Shown here: one piece after another, positions 27,849 to 37,322 of the stretch
Layout: each line of letters begins with the position of its first letter
How positions within the stretch are numbered: position 1 is the stretch's first letter
NCBI GenBank assembly: GCA_050246635.1
Contig: JBFWVR010000016.1
Span: forward strand, 62,001-126,000
Direction of reading: 5' to 3'
Length of the DNA: 64,000 bases
Source of the DNA: JBFWVR01 sp050246635
Lineage (GTDB): Bacteria > Acidobacteriota > Vicinamibacteria > Vicinamibacterales > UBA2999
Position numbers and translations under genes: made by a program
Notes under the pieces: generated by a model
Seen by the model: the letters and a program-made list of their open reading frames with translations, nothing else
The model's database searches: none
What the model was told of the DNA's origin: nothing

Positions 27849-30062
27849 GTGTCCACCCTGCCCGCCGCCGCTCCCGGGCTCGCGACGCTGTCGGTCGCGG
27901 TGGAAGGCCCGGTCGACACGTCGTTCAGCCTGGCCATCGTGAACCGCGCCTTCACGGACGCGCTGGCGCGCCAGCCAGGCGTGACGGCGGCCATCGGCGT
28001 GCCCACGCGCGGCACGACCCACGCCATCCGCAACATGTACCCGCCGCGACTCGACAGGGGAGTTGCCGGTGTGCGCACCTACTTCTACCTCGCGTGGGAG
28101 GACTCGCGGATTCCCATGGCGTGGGCCCAGGCCATCAACCGCGGCTTCGACGGCCTCCTCGTCCCCTCCACGCACGTGCGCGACGCGGTGCGGCGTTCGG
28201 GTGTCGCCATTCCCGTCGCCGTGGTGCCGTACGGCGTCGAACCGCCTCCCGGCCGGCGCCCGCCATCCGCCGTCGTGCCGACGCGTGCCTCGTTTCGGTT
28301 CCTGCACGTCAGCACGGGGTTCCCGCGCAAGGGCTGCGACGTGCTCGTCCGCGCCTTCGCGCGCGAGTTCTCGGCCTCCGAGGACGTCGCGCTCGTCGTG
28401 AAGACGCTGCCGCAGTACGACCATCCGACACGGTGGCTCGTGCGGCGCACGCGCTGGCTGACGCGGCGGTGCCCGGAGATCGTGCACGTGGACCGCGACC
28501 TCGACGCCCCGGCCCTGGCGGACCTGTACGCGAGCGCGTCCTGCCTGGTGCACCCGGCCCGCGCGGAAGGGTTCGGCCTGCCGATTGCGGAGGCCATGCA
28601 CGCGGGCGTCCCGGTGATTGTCAGTGACGGCAGCGGGCACGCGGATTTCTGCACCGCCGACACCGCCCTGCTCGTGCGGTCCACGCCAGCACCCTCCCGG
28701 AGCCCGTTCGTCGTCCAGGACGCCGAATGGCGGGAGCCGGACGAGGCGGCGCTCCGCGCGGCGATGCGATCGATGTACGAGCGGCGTGATGAGGCAGCCA
28801 CTCGTGCGCGCGTGGCCCGGGCGGCCGCCCACATCCGGGGCTTCACCTGGGATCGTGCCGCGGAGCGGGCCGTGCGTGCGGTGCAGGCCATCGATGCCGG
28901 CCGGCACCTCCCCGTCCGTGGCGCCATGCTGACCACGTGGCGCGAGCGGTGTGGCATCGCCGAGTACAGCCGGCAGCTGATCGACGCCACCGCCGATCCG
29001 GCGCTGTCGTGGACGATCCTTGCGCCGCACCGCACGCCCGACGGGACGGGCGCCGGCCGCGCGCCTGATGGCGACCCGCCGGTGATCCGGTGTTGGGCCG
29101 ATCGGTGGCCGACAGCGCTCGACGGCGCCGTGGCCCGGATCCGCGAGCGAGACCTGCGGTTCGTGCACGTCCAGACACACCTGATCACCTGGGGCACGGA
29201 CGCGGCCCGTGCGCTGGCCTCGCTCGTCGACGAAGGCCGCCGGGTGTTCGTCACGCTGCACTCGGTCCGTGATGCCAGGCCCGCCCCTGAGGTGGTCGAG
29301 GCCTTCCGGCGGCTGGACCGCGTGATCGTGCACACGGAGCAGGATCGGCTCCGCCTTCGCCGCCTGGGTCTCGCCGACAACGTCCTGGTCCTGCCGCAGG
29401 GATATCCCGCGCCGCCTGCCGCCGGTGATCCCGAGGCCCGCCTGCGGCCCCTGCCGGGCCGTCCGGTCATCGGGACCTCTGGATTCCTCCGCCCCCACAA
29501 GGGCGTGCTCGAGTTGATCCGCGCCGTGGCGCGGCTGCGCATGCGCTACCCGGGGATAGGGCTGCACGCGGTGACCGCGCTCTACCCATCGGACGATTCA
29601 CGGGCGTACCTCGCACGCTGCCAGGCCGAGGCGCGGCGCCTGGGCCTGGCGGACCACTGCCGGTTCGTCACCGACTTCCTCGAACCCGCAGACATGCTTG
29701 CCGCCCTCCAGGACTGCGACATCGTCGTGCTGCCATACGCGAGGACGATCGACTCGTCCAGCGCGGCGGTCCGCATCGCGCTCGCGTCACGCCGCCCCGT
29801 GGTCACGACCGCCGTGCCGGTGTTCGCCGAGGTGAGGGACGCGGTGCACACGGCCTCGGGTCGAAGCCCGGGTGCGCTGGCCGAAGCCATCGATCGCCTG
29901 CTCGAGGACCGCGGGCTGCAGGACGAACTGGCGGCGCGGGCGCGGCGGCACCTCGAACGCGACTCATGGACGGTGGTGGGTGAGACCTACCGCAAGCTGG
30001 TGCGCGGGGCGATGATGGACCTCGGACCCCTCGCCCGCGCCTATCCGTTCGACACGCCGTAA
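27849..30062 (+). CDS. Two-domain glycosyltransferase (GT4-GT4 fusion)
   Basis: About 737 residues with two GT-B domains in tandem. Domain 1 (about 10-345) has FRFLHVSTGFPRKGCDVLVRAF and HPARAEGFGLPIAEAMHAGVPVIVS. Domain 2 (about 355-720) begins MLTTWRERCGIAEYSRQL and has IGTSGFLRPHKGVLELIRAV and LPYARTIDSSSAAVRIALASRRPVV. Only domain 1 keeps a clear donor-site EGFGLPIAEAM motif. In domain 2 it is replaced by DSSSAAVRIAL, as in some GT4 families acting near phosphorylated lipids. The start is uncertain: GTG 27849 follows a TATCAT box by seven bases; in-frame GTGs at 27816 and 27828 are alternatives. It converges on the next gene, overlapping 22 bases. Confidence 0.83.
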   Translation: MSTLPAAAPGLATLSVAVEGPVDTSFSLAIVNRAFTDALARQPGVTAAIGVPTRGTTHAIRNMYPPRLDRGVAGVRTYFYLAWEDSRIPMAWAQAINRGFDGLLVPSTHVRDAVRRSGVAIPVAVVPYGVEPPPGRRPPSAVVPTRASFRFLHVSTGFPRKGCDVLVRAFAREFSASEDVALVVKTLPQYDHPTRWLVRRTRWLTRRCPEIVHVDRDLDAPALADLYASASCLVHPARAEGFGLPIAEAMHAGVPVIVSDGSGHADFCTADTALLVRSTPAPSRSPFVVQDAEWREPDEAALRAAMRSMYERRDEAATRARVARAAAHIRGFTWDRAAERAVRAVQAIDAGRHLPVRGAMLTTWRERCGIAEYSRQLIDATADPALSWTILAPHRTPDGTGAGRAPDGDPPVIRCWADRWPTALDGAVARIRERDLRFVHVQTHLITWGTDAARALASLVDEGRRVFVTLHSVRDARPAPEVVEAFRRLDRVIVHTEQDRLRLRRLGLADNVLVLPQGYPAPPAAGDPEARLRPLPGRPVIGTSGFLRPHKGVLELIRAVARLRMRYPGIGLHAVTALYPSDDSRAYLARCQAEARRLGLADHCRFVTDFLEPADMLAALQDCDIVVLPYARTIDSSSAAVRIALASRRPVVTTAVPVFAEVRDAVHTASGRSPGALAEAIDRLLEDRGLQDELAARARRHLERDSWTVVGETYRKLVRGAMMDLGPLARAYPFDTP

Positions 30063-31138
30063 GCCTCGACCGTCCTGGCCGCAAGCGCCGTCCAGTCGAG
30101 CTGTCGCATGCGTTCACGGTTGGCCACGCCGATGGCCGGAAGGACCTGCGCCGAGTCGATGGCCGTCCGGAGCGCGCTCAGCAGGCCGTCCGGCGCGCCG
30201 GCGTCGTACAGGAACCCGGCGGCCTCGGTTGCCATCTCGACGGCGCAGCCCAGCCGGGGCGCGACGATGGGCTTGCCGAACGAGAGGGCGAGGGCGAGGG
30301 AGCCGGAGGTCAGCGAGCTCGCGAAGGGACAGGCGACCAGGTCGGCTGCCGCGAAGTAGGTGCCGAGCTCCGCGTCCGGCACGACACCCGGCCGGTAGTC
30401 CACCGACACGCGCCCGGCGGCCCGGGCAGACAGCTCGGCGGCGATGCCCTCGTCGAATGGCTGTCCCGCAATCACGAGCCGCACGCCGGGCCGTTCGATC
30501 CGGTCGAAGACGTCCAGCAGCGCGTCGACGCCCTTGTGGCGGCGCAGGTTGCCGAGGAACAGCACGACGAGTGGATCGGCCGGCAGGCGGAGCGCCTGGC
30601 GCGCGGCGTCACGCCCGTCCATGAACTCCGGATAGCACCCGATGTACGACCCGTGCGGCACCACCACCAGCCGTGCCTCGTCCAGGCCGAGCGCAGACGC
30701 CACCAGGCGGCGGGCCTCCACGCAGTGGACGATGACGACGTGGGCGAGGCGCGCGGTGGCGCGGCGGCACCACCGGTCGAGGGTCTGGAAGCGCCGTTCG
30801 TGGTTCGTCAGGTCGTGCGCCGTCCAGGCCACGCGGATCCCGAGCGCACGGAGCGCGGCAAGCTGGAACATGAGCACGCCGAGGGCCAGCGCCGCGCGCA
30901 CCCCGGACCGCTCGTAGACCACGAAGTGATCGGGCGCGTGCAGGTGCACGACGTCCGGGCGTCCGTCCCGCCACAGCGCCGGCAGGAACCAGAGCCGCCG
31001 TTCGACGTGGGTCACGTCGGCTCCGAGCCGCCCGAGGCCGTCCGCGAGCAGGTGCTGGTACGGGTTGTCGTGCCAGTGCGGCAGGAAGACAACGCGGAGC
31101 CGGCGTGTCGTGCGCGTGGTGGTGGCAGGATCCGTCAC
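30041..31138 (-). CDS. Family 4 glycosyltransferase
   Basis: A 365-residue GT-B protein of the type acting on lipid-linked acceptors. The N-terminal half reads LRVVFLPHWHDNPYQHLLADGLGRLG and VVHLHAPDHFVVYERSG. The C-terminal half reads LVVLFLGNLRRHKGVDALLDVF, VDYRPGVVPDAELGTYFAAADLVACPF and SGSLALALSFGKPIVAPRLG, in which the usual donor-site Glu is replaced by the SLTSGSL loop. The GTG start overlaps the stop of the GT-C-like gene by 4 bases (GTGA), so the pair is coupled. It should add a sugar to the glycan of this locus. Confidence 0.83.
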   Translation of the reverse strand: MTDPATTTRTTRRLRVVFLPHWHDNPYQHLLADGLGRLGADVTHVERRLWFLPALWRDGRPDVVHLHAPDHFVVYERSGVRAALALGVLMFQLAALRALGIRVAWTAHDLTNHERRFQTLDRWCRRATARLAHVVIVHCVEARRLVASALGLDEARLVVVPHGSYIGCYPEFMDGRDAARQALRLPADPLVVLFLGNLRRHKGVDALLDVFDRIERPGVRLVIAGQPFDEGIAAELSARAAGRVSVDYRPGVVPDAELGTYFAAADLVACPFASSLTSGSLALALSFGKPIVAPRLGCAVEMATEAAGFLYDAGAPDGLLSALRTAIDSAQVLPAIGVANRERMRQLDWTALAARTVEAYGVSNG

Positions 31139-32739
31139 GGCGTGATCTGGAACGTCGGGTACTGCTCGCCCCGGCGCATGCGGTCGCGGAAGCCGGGGTC
31201 GTAGATCCGCACGCGGACGGGACCGTCGAGTTCGGCGATGGGCGGCCAGTCGAGGTACCCGAGTGGGCTGACGGGCCGGAACCGGGCCTTGAAGACCACT
31301 TCCTCGGGCTCCTCGATCACGAAGTACGGCCGGTAGCCGCGCGTGCGCATCTTGCTGAGCGCGTCGTTGAACCAGCGGGAGGGCAGCGTGTCGAACCGGA
31401 TGATCGGCCGGCCTGCGTAGTAGTGGAGCGCGCCGCTCTCCTGGAACGCGAAGAAGATGGCGTTCTCGGGCAACGCGCGGGTCGCGAAGCGCGAGACGGC
31501 GGCGTAGCGGGCCTCGGCGCCGCGGAGCCGGAAGACACCACGCTCCACGGCCTCGTGCAGGCCCAGGCCCGCCACGATCAGGGCCATGGCTGCGACGGCC
31601 ATCGTCTGCCAGCGGCCGGCCGCCACACGCGCGAGACTGGCCGCGCCGACACCGGCAAACACGGCGGCAGGTGGCCACGCCGGCAACAACAGCCGGAGGT
31701 ACCACCACTCGGGGAAGGTCACGTAGAACGCGTACGAAACGCCGAGCAGCGCGATGGCGCCCGCGGCCATCCACGCGAGCGGCCGCGCCGCGTCACGTCG
31801 CGCCAGCCGCCAGGCCAGGCCGATCGCACAGAGCAGCACCAGGGCCGGTTCCAGCGCCAGCGGACGGAGGGCGAACCCCGTCGCGACCTCGGGCAGCCGA
31901 TCCACCGCGTAGATCTGCGTGACGTTGCCGTACCCGGTGCTGAGCGGCGACCCGTAGAGCCACGTGTGGATGGCGGCGACGCCGACGCAGCCCGCGCAAG
32001 CGAGCACGCCGGCGGCGCCCAGGCGGAGCAGCGCCAGGCGCTGATAGGGGCCGCCCCGTGCCGCCCAGGCGCGCCACAGCAGGTAGGCCGCCGGCGCGAG
32101 CGTCATGAGCACCAGGTTGGGTCGCGTCAGGACCGCCAGCCCCATGGCCACGCCCGCCCCCGCCGCGGACACGACGCCCGGGCCGGCCGCAAGCGCCACC
32201 GCGGTCATCCACAGCGCCGCCGCCGGCACGTCGCTCATCGGCCACATCAGCGAGAAGAGAAAGGTCGGGCTGGACGCGAGGCAGACCGCGGCCACCGCGC
32301 CGGCGGCCGGCGAGTCGAGCCGCCCGGCCAGCCACGCCGTGGCCAGCACCGCGATGATGCCGAAGATTGGCACGGCGAGGTAGACGGCGTCGCGGCCGCC
32401 GACGGCCTCCAGCCCGGCCATGACGAGCGGCAGGCCGGCCGGATACACCGGCACGATGGTGCCGGCCTCCACGCCGGGCCGGTAGCCCAGCGGCGCGAAC
32501 GTCCACTCCGCCTCATCCCACGGCACGGTGGTGGCCATGGGCGCGTCGACAACGAGGTTGCCCTCGAGCCACAGCTCGGCCTGGCTGATGTAGCCGTGGG
32601 CGTCGGCGCTCCCCGCCGACCAGGTGCCCCAGCACAGCCCGGCGGCGCCGACCCACGTGGCGGCGGCGATGACGATGACAAGGGAGGTGCCACGCCAACC
32701 CGCGGAGCGGGCGCGGGAGGCGGACGCGGGCTCGGACAT
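31135..32739 (-). CDS. GT-C-like multi-pass membrane glycosyltransferase
   Basis: A 534-residue protein with about ten membrane helices. Examples are LVIVIAAATWVGAAGLCWGTW, AVYLAVPIFGIIAVLATAWLAG and WMAAGAIALLGVSYAFYV. The first periplasmic loop has GSADAHGYISQAELWLEGNL, the acidic-loop position of GT39/ArnT-like enzymes, which use polyprenyl-phosphate sugars. A soluble tail of about 120 residues (FRLRGAEARYAAVSRFATRALPENAIFFAF onward) closes it. It probably transfers a sugar on the periplasmic face. The ATG before SEPASASRAR is chosen because the helix then follows a short basic lead. Confidence 0.78.
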   Translation of the reverse strand: MSEPASASRARSAGWRGTSLVIVIAAATWVGAAGLCWGTWSAGSADAHGYISQAELWLEGNLVVDAPMATTVPWDEAEWTFAPLGYRPGVEAGTIVPVYPAGLPLVMAGLEAVGGRDAVYLAVPIFGIIAVLATAWLAGRLDSPAAGAVAAVCLASSPTFLFSLMWPMSDVPAAALWMTAVALAAGPGVVSAAGAGVAMGLAVLTRPNLVLMTLAPAAYLLWRAWAARGGPYQRLALLRLGAAGVLACAGCVGVAAIHTWLYGSPLSTGYGNVTQIYAVDRLPEVATGFALRPLALEPALVLLCAIGLAWRLARRDAARPLAWMAAGAIALLGVSYAFYVTFPEWWYLRLLLPAWPPAAVFAGVGAASLARVAAGRWQTMAVAAMALIVAGLGLHEAVERGVFRLRGAEARYAAVSRFATRALPENAIFFAFQESGALHYYAGRPIIRFDTLPSRWFNDALSKMRTRGYRPYFVIEEPEEVVFKARFRPVSPLGYLDWPPIAELDGPVRVRIYDPGFRDRMRRGEQYPTFQITP

Positions 32740-32764
32740 TGCGGTGCTCAGGGGGTGGGCGAAT

Positions 32765-32772
32765 GGTATCAT
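32765..32772 (+). promoter_or_regulatory. Candidate -10 element (GGTATCAT) upstream of the flavoprotein gene
   Basis: GGTATCAT is identical to the 8-mer before the gene at 27849. It lies in the 85-bp divergent gap and 52 bases before the ATG at 32825. No -35 match is seen. Confidence 0.35.
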
Positions 32773-32824
32773 CCGCTCACGGGTTCCTCACGGCTGGTTG
32801 ACTCCCCCATGGTCACTCCCACGA

Positions 32825-34348
32825 ATGGACTCACGGCGTACGATCGACGTGCTCGTTATCGGGGCGGGGCCTGCCGGCCTGACGGCCGCGCACCTGCTGA
32901 TGTCGCGCGGCCGGTCGGTGACCGTGATCGAGAAGGACGCGCAGGTCGGCGGGCTCGCCCGCACCGTCACCTATAAGGGCTTCCGCTTCGACATCGGTGG
33001 TCATCGCTTCTTCACGCGGGTCCCGGCGCTGCGCGCCATGTGGCACGCGATGCTCGGCCCCGAGCTCCTCACCCGCCCCCGCCTCTCGCGTATTTTCTAC
33101 GACGGCCACTACTTCTCGTATCCGCTGCGGCCGCTGAACGCGTTGCGGGGCCTCGGCCTCATCAACGCCGTCCGCGTCGTCGCCAGTTATGCCTGGAGCC
33201 GCCTGCGGCCCATCCGGCCCGAGGTGAGCTTCGAGGACTGGGTGGTCAATCGCTTCGGCCGCCGGCTCTACACGGTGTTCTTCAAGACCTACACCGAGAA
33301 GGTGTGGGGCATGCCGTGCTCGGAGATCGGCGCCCAGTGGGCGGCGCAGCGCATCCAGTCGCTGTCGCTGTGGACGGCGGTCACCGACATGCTCTTCAAG
33401 CGGTTCCGCGCGCCCGGCAGCGCGCCCGTGAAGTCGCTGATCGAGCAGTTCGAATACCCGCGCCTCGGCCCGGGCATGATGTGGGAGGCGTTTGCCGCGC
33501 GGCTTGCCGACGGCGGGCAGGAGGTTCGGCTCGGCGCCCACCTGCGCCGGCTGACGCACCGCGGCGGCCGTATCGAGACGGCGACGTACGACGTCGATGC
33601 CGGGACGGTGACCGCGGCGGTCACGAGCGTGCTCTCGACGATGCCGCTGCGCCAGCTCGTCGAGGCGCTGTCGCCGGCGGCGCCGGAATCGGTCCGCCAG
33701 GCGGCGGCCCGCCTGCGGTATCGCGGGTTCCTCACCGTGGCCCTCATCGTGGACCAGCACGACGTCTTCGCCGACAACTGGATCTACGTGCACGAGCCCA
33801 GCGTGCGCATGGGGCGCATCCAGAACTTCAAGAACTGGAGCCCCGACATGGTGCCGGACCCGGCGCAGACCTGCCTGGGCCTCGAGTACTTCTGCACGGA
33901 ACGCGACGACCTGTGGCAGATGAGCGACGAGGCGCTCATCGCGCTCGGCCGGCAGGAGCTCACGGCGCTCGGCCTCGTCGACGCCGCGCGCATCACGGAC
34001 GGCGCCGTGGTGCGCATGCCGCACGCCTATCCCGTCTACTCCACGGACTACGAGGAGGCCGTCGCCGAGGTTCGCGCGTACCTGGCGGGTTTCACCAACC
34101 TGCAGGTGGCCGGCCGCAACGGCATGCACAAGTACAACAACCAGGATCACTCCATGGCCACCGCGCTGCTGGCGGCCGAGAACCTGCTGGGCGGGGAAAC
34201 CGACCCCTGGTGCATCAACGCGGACGACGAGTACCACGAGGAGGCGCCGGCCGCGGCGCGCCGTGTCGTCGCCGACCTCGACGCGCTCGCGCGCACGCAG
34301 CCCCTCGTCCCGATGCCGTTGCGGCCCGATCGCGCCGCCGCCGACTGA
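32825..34348 (+). CDS. FAD-dependent oxidoreductase, UDP-galactopyranose mutase/protoporphyrinogen oxidase-like
   Basis: A 507-residue flavoprotein. The dinucleotide fold is at the N-terminus: IDVLVIGAGPAGLTAAHLLMSRG, then VTVIEKDAQVGGLARTV. GFRFDIGGHRFF follows near residue 60, and FFKTYTEKVWGMPCSEIGAQWAAQRIQSLSL near 155, a motif of the amine-oxidase/UGM-like group found in exopolysaccharide loci. The C-terminal FAD-closing motif is NGMHKYNNQDHSMATALLAAENLL. It probably modifies a nucleotide sugar or lipid-linked glycan intermediate, but true mutase activity is not established. A GT2 gene follows after 7 bases. Confidence 0.85.
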   Translation: MDSRRTIDVLVIGAGPAGLTAAHLLMSRGRSVTVIEKDAQVGGLARTVTYKGFRFDIGGHRFFTRVPALRAMWHAMLGPELLTRPRLSRIFYDGHYFSYPLRPLNALRGLGLINAVRVVASYAWSRLRPIRPEVSFEDWVVNRFGRRLYTVFFKTYTEKVWGMPCSEIGAQWAAQRIQSLSLWTAVTDMLFKRFRAPGSAPVKSLIEQFEYPRLGPGMMWEAFAARLADGGQEVRLGAHLRRLTHRGGRIETATYDVDAGTVTAAVTSVLSTMPLRQLVEALSPAAPESVRQAAARLRYRGFLTVALIVDQHDVFADNWIYVHEPSVRMGRIQNFKNWSPDMVPDPAQTCLGLEYFCTERDDLWQMSDEALIALGRQELTALGLVDAARITDGAVVRMPHAYPVYSTDYEEAVAEVRAYLAGFTNLQVAGRNGMHKYNNQDHSMATALLAAENLLGGETDPWCINADDEYHEEAPAAARRVVADLDALARTQPLVPMPLRPDRAAAD

Positions 34349-34355
34349 GTCGCCG

Positions 34356-35318
34356 ATGCCCGCGGTCAGCGTGGTCGTGCCGACCTACAATCACGCGCCG
34401 TTCCTCGAGCGGCGGCTTCGGTCGATCCTCGACCAGACCTGGCAGGACTTCGACGTCCTCGTGCTGGACGACGCCTCGACCGACGCCACGCCGGCCGTGC
34501 TCGAGCGCTTCGAGGCGCATCCGCGGGTGCGCATCGAGCGGCAACCGGAGAACTCGGGTTCCCCCTTCCGCCAGTGGAACGCCGGCCTCGTGCGCACCGA
34601 CAGCGCCTTCGTCTGGATTGCCGAGTCGGACGACGAGGCCGATCCCCGGTTCCTCGAGACGCTGGTCTCACGCATGCAGCTGTACCCGCGGTGCGGGCTG
34701 GCGTTCGCGCAGTCGCTCTCGATCGACGCCGAGGGCCACGCGAGCGGAACGCTCCGCCGGTGGACCGACCACGTCGACCCGGCGCACTGGCTGTGGGACT
34801 ACGTCAACGGCGGCCGCGACGAGTGCGCCCGCTACCTGGCGGTGGCCAACACGATCCCGAGCGCGAGCGCGGTGGTCTTCCAGCGCCAGGCGTTCGTCGA
34901 CGCCGGTGGCGCCCCGGAGCACCTGCGCCTGGCGGGGGACTGGCTGACGTGGTTCCGCCTGCTGCTGGGGACCGACGTGGCATTCGTGGCCGAGCCCCTC
35001 AACCGTCACCGCTCGCACGCGGGCACGGTGCGGGCGGGACTGGCGGACGACGCGCGGTGGTGGGACGAGACGCTGTCGGTGTGGCAGGTCGTCCGCGAGA
35101 GCCTGCCCCTCCCGGTCGCGACCCGCCGCCGCATCGTCGACATCGTGCGTGAGGTCGTCGTCCGCCTGATGGCGCACCCGGTGGCCAACCGGCGGACGAT
35201 TGCGGACCTGTGGCGGTTCGGCCGCGAGCTGGATCCCGCGCTGCCGCTCTCCACCGCGAGGATGGTCATGACCCGCGCGATGGCCGGCGCCCGTGCGGGC
35301 GCGAGGCCGTCGCGCTAG
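34356..35318 (+). CDS. Family 2 glycosyltransferase
   Basis: A 320-residue GT-A enzyme: VSVVVPTYNHAPFLERRLRSILDQTW, VLVLDDASTDAT, then VWIAESDDEADPRFLETLV as the metal-binding region and LRLAGDWLTWFRLLLGTDVAFV further on. It follows the flavoprotein gene by 7 bases and probably shares its promoter. The stop codon lies in a CTAG whose complement is also the stop of the convergent gene. Donor and acceptor unknown. Confidence 0.86.
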   Translation: MPAVSVVVPTYNHAPFLERRLRSILDQTWQDFDVLVLDDASTDATPAVLERFEAHPRVRIERQPENSGSPFRQWNAGLVRTDSAFVWIAESDDEADPRFLETLVSRMQLYPRCGLAFAQSLSIDAEGHASGTLRRWTDHVDPAHWLWDYVNGGRDECARYLAVANTIPSASAVVFQRQAFVDAGGAPEHLRLAGDWLTWFRLLLGTDVAFVAEPLNRHRSHAGTVRAGLADDARWWDETLSVWQVVRESLPLPVATRRRIVDIVREVVVRLMAHPVANRRTIADLWRFGRELDPALPLSTARMVMTRAMAGARAGARPSR

Positions 35319-37228
35319 AACACGTCGACCTGGACGTCTGGCGTCGGCACGCTGATGCCGGAGGCATTCCTCGCGCGCACACGGGCGAAGTAGGTCCCCG
35401 GCGGCGCCCCGGTGACCACGACCGACGGATCGGACGTCACCATCGTTCCCACGTCGGTCAGGCCGAGGCCGAGGCCGACCTCGACGATGTAGATCTCGAC
35501 CCCGCCGCCGCCGACGGGCGGCTGCCATGACAACGTCACCGTCCTGCCGTCGACGCGCACGCCCAGGCCCGAAGGCGAGTTCGGCGCGACGAGGATTGAC
35601 GTGACCGTCACCTCCACCTCGTTCGACGCCGGCCCCGTGCCGCAGGCATTCGTGCCCCGGATGCGGATGTAGTACGTACCGGGTGGGGCCTGTGCGACGA
35701 ACTGCGTGAGGCCGCCGATGTTCTGCCGGGCCAGGTCGGTGGCGCCGGGTGTGGACCCCACCTCCATCAAGTACGTCGACGCACCGGTCGCCGCGCCCCA
35801 CGAGAGCGTGACGTTGACGTCGGCGGTCATCGCCTGCAGTGTCCCAGGCGCATCGGGCGGCGCCGTGCACGATGTCGTCTCCGCAAGCCGGAGCTGCACC
35901 TCGTTCGATGCCGGGCCGAGCCCGAACGCGTTCCGGGCCCGTACTCGTGCGTAGTACGTGCCTGGCGCCGTGGCCACGACGAGTGACGTCGTCGAGGCGT
36001 CGGTCGTCCACGTCGTCAGGTTGCTCGCGCCGACTTCCGTGCCGGCCTCCACCTGGTAGCCCGTGGGCGCCGTGCCGCTGGACGGGGGAAGCCACGTCAG
36101 GCGGACGGTGTAGCTGGCGTCGCCCGGAGCGTCGGGCCGGAGCGCGAGTGGAGCGACCGAGGCGGCGCCGTGCGCCCGGAACCCGGCGTCGGTCGGGACG
36201 CTGGTGCCCCAGACCTGGCCGGTCGCGGCCGCGGCGGCGGTGTCGCCAATCGCCTCGATCGCGTACGACAGGATCGGCGCGCCGGGCAGGACGCTGCGTG
36301 TCGGCTGCGGCGTGGCCGTCGGCACGGGCCGGAAGGACGCGGGTGGCGTTGGCGTGGGGGTTGGTGTCGGTGCGGCACTGGCCGACGGCGACGGCGTCGG
36401 CGTTGGCGTGGGGTTCGCGCTGGCCGAGGGCGACGGCGTGGGCGTCGGCGCGGCCGCGCTGGCCGAGGGTGACGGTGTCGGCGTCGCGCTCGGCGTCTGT
36501 GACGGGGTCGGGGAGTTCGTCGGCGTCGGCGTCGCCGACGCGGCGACGGCGACGATCATCGGCGGATTGCCGCTGTTGGCGGATGCGAAACGCACGGTGA
36601 AGCCCGTGCCGCCGTTGGCCCGCAGCAGCCGGATGATCGAGCCGGTCCTGCCCACGAACGCGTCGACGTTGAACGCCGCCGTGTCGTTGGCGTTCAACGT
36701 CGAGAAGTTGACGTTCGAGACCGAGGCGTTGAAGGCGGTCGGGCTGAAGTCGTTCCAGGTGGCGGTGGCCTGCGTCAGGCCGGAGAAGTCGTCCGCGACC
36801 AGGCGGGCCACGATCGTCTCGGTCGCGGAGCTCACCCCGTTCAGGCCGTTCTGGACCAGTGTGAGCACGAGGTGGAACGACGAGCCGGCGTGGCTGGTGA
36901 AGAACCCCTGCAGGTCGTCGAAGACGAGCATGGTGTCCATGCGTGTGCCCGTGCAGTGGTCCTCCGTGACGAAGACGTCTGCGGGGTTCGTCGAGCCGAG
37001 TGCGCTGCCGGGATTGTCCTCGTTGACGGTGAAGCAGGCCGAGAGGTCACCGGCCGCGGCGTACACCCTGCCGGTGAGCACCCCGACGACTGCCGCGGCG
37101 GGACCGGAGAGCCGGAGCAGCCGGCCGGCGTGGGCGGCGAGGTTCGTGCCGCCGACGAGCCGGACGAACGTGCGACGGGTGACGCCTGACGGATCAGGGG
37201 CGGGACGGTTGGAGGGGGACGGCTCCAC
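35315..37228 (-). CDS. Secreted fibronectin-III protein with RRTFVRLVGG leader, paralog 1
   Basis: A 637-residue protein. The leader has TRRTFVRLVGGTNLAAHAG, then a hydrophobic stretch (LSGPAAAVVGVLTGRVYAAAG), like a Tat signal with a long n-region. Residues about 60-225 form a jelly-roll-like domain (FTVNEDNPGSALG... LVLTLVQNGLNG... FTVRFASANSG), similar to DNRLRE-type domains. A Pro/Thr/Ser linker follows (about 228-300). Three or four fibronectin-III repeats close it, each with LSWxxxxG...YxVEVGxxxGxTD and PPGTYYxRIRxxNAxGxGPASN. No C-terminal sorting signal is visible. The GTG start lacks a Shine-Dalgarno site. Its tandem neighbour has the same design; they may bind cell-surface glycans, which is inferred from context only. 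Confidence 0.82.
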   Translation of the reverse strand: MEPSPSNRPAPDPSGVTRRTFVRLVGGTNLAAHAGRLLRLSGPAAAVVGVLTGRVYAAAGDLSACFTVNEDNPGSALGSTNPADVFVTEDHCTGTRMDTMLVFDDLQGFFTSHAGSSFHLVLTLVQNGLNGVSSATETIVARLVADDFSGLTQATATWNDFSPTAFNASVSNVNFSTLNANDTAAFNVDAFVGRTGSIIRLLRANGGTGFTVRFASANSGNPPMIVAVAASATPTPTNSPTPSQTPSATPTPSPSASAAAPTPTPSPSASANPTPTPTPSPSASAAPTPTPTPTPPASFRPVPTATPQPTRSVLPGAPILSYAIEAIGDTAAAAATGQVWGTSVPTDAGFRAHGAASVAPLALRPDAPGDASYTVRLTWLPPSSGTAPTGYQVEAGTEVGASNLTTWTTDASTTSLVVATAPGTYYARVRARNAFGLGPASNEVQLRLAETTSCTAPPDAPGTLQAMTADVNVTLSWGAATGASTYLMEVGSTPGATDLARQNIGGLTQFVAQAPPGTYYIRIRGTNACGTGPASNEVEVTVTSILVAPNSPSGLGVRVDGRTVTLSWQPPVGGGGVEIYIVEVGLGLGLTDVGTMVTSDPSVVVTGAPPGTYFARVRARNASGISVPTPDVQVDVF

Positions 37229-37238
37229 GGTGGAGCTG

Positions 37239-37244
37239 ATTATG
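37239..37244 (-). promoter_or_regulatory. Candidate -10 box CATAAT, leaderless-type spacing
   Basis: On the minus strand CATAAT ends ten bases before the GTG start at 37228. The paralog downstream shows GATAAT eight bases before its GTG. No Shine-Dalgarno sequence separates box and start in either case. Confidence 0.4.
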
Positions 37245-37322
37245 GATCACGAATCGGCCGGGCGAGCCTGGCCAGGCGAGCCGGTCACTCGGACCGGCCC
37301 GCCTCCCCGACAGGTACGGGTC

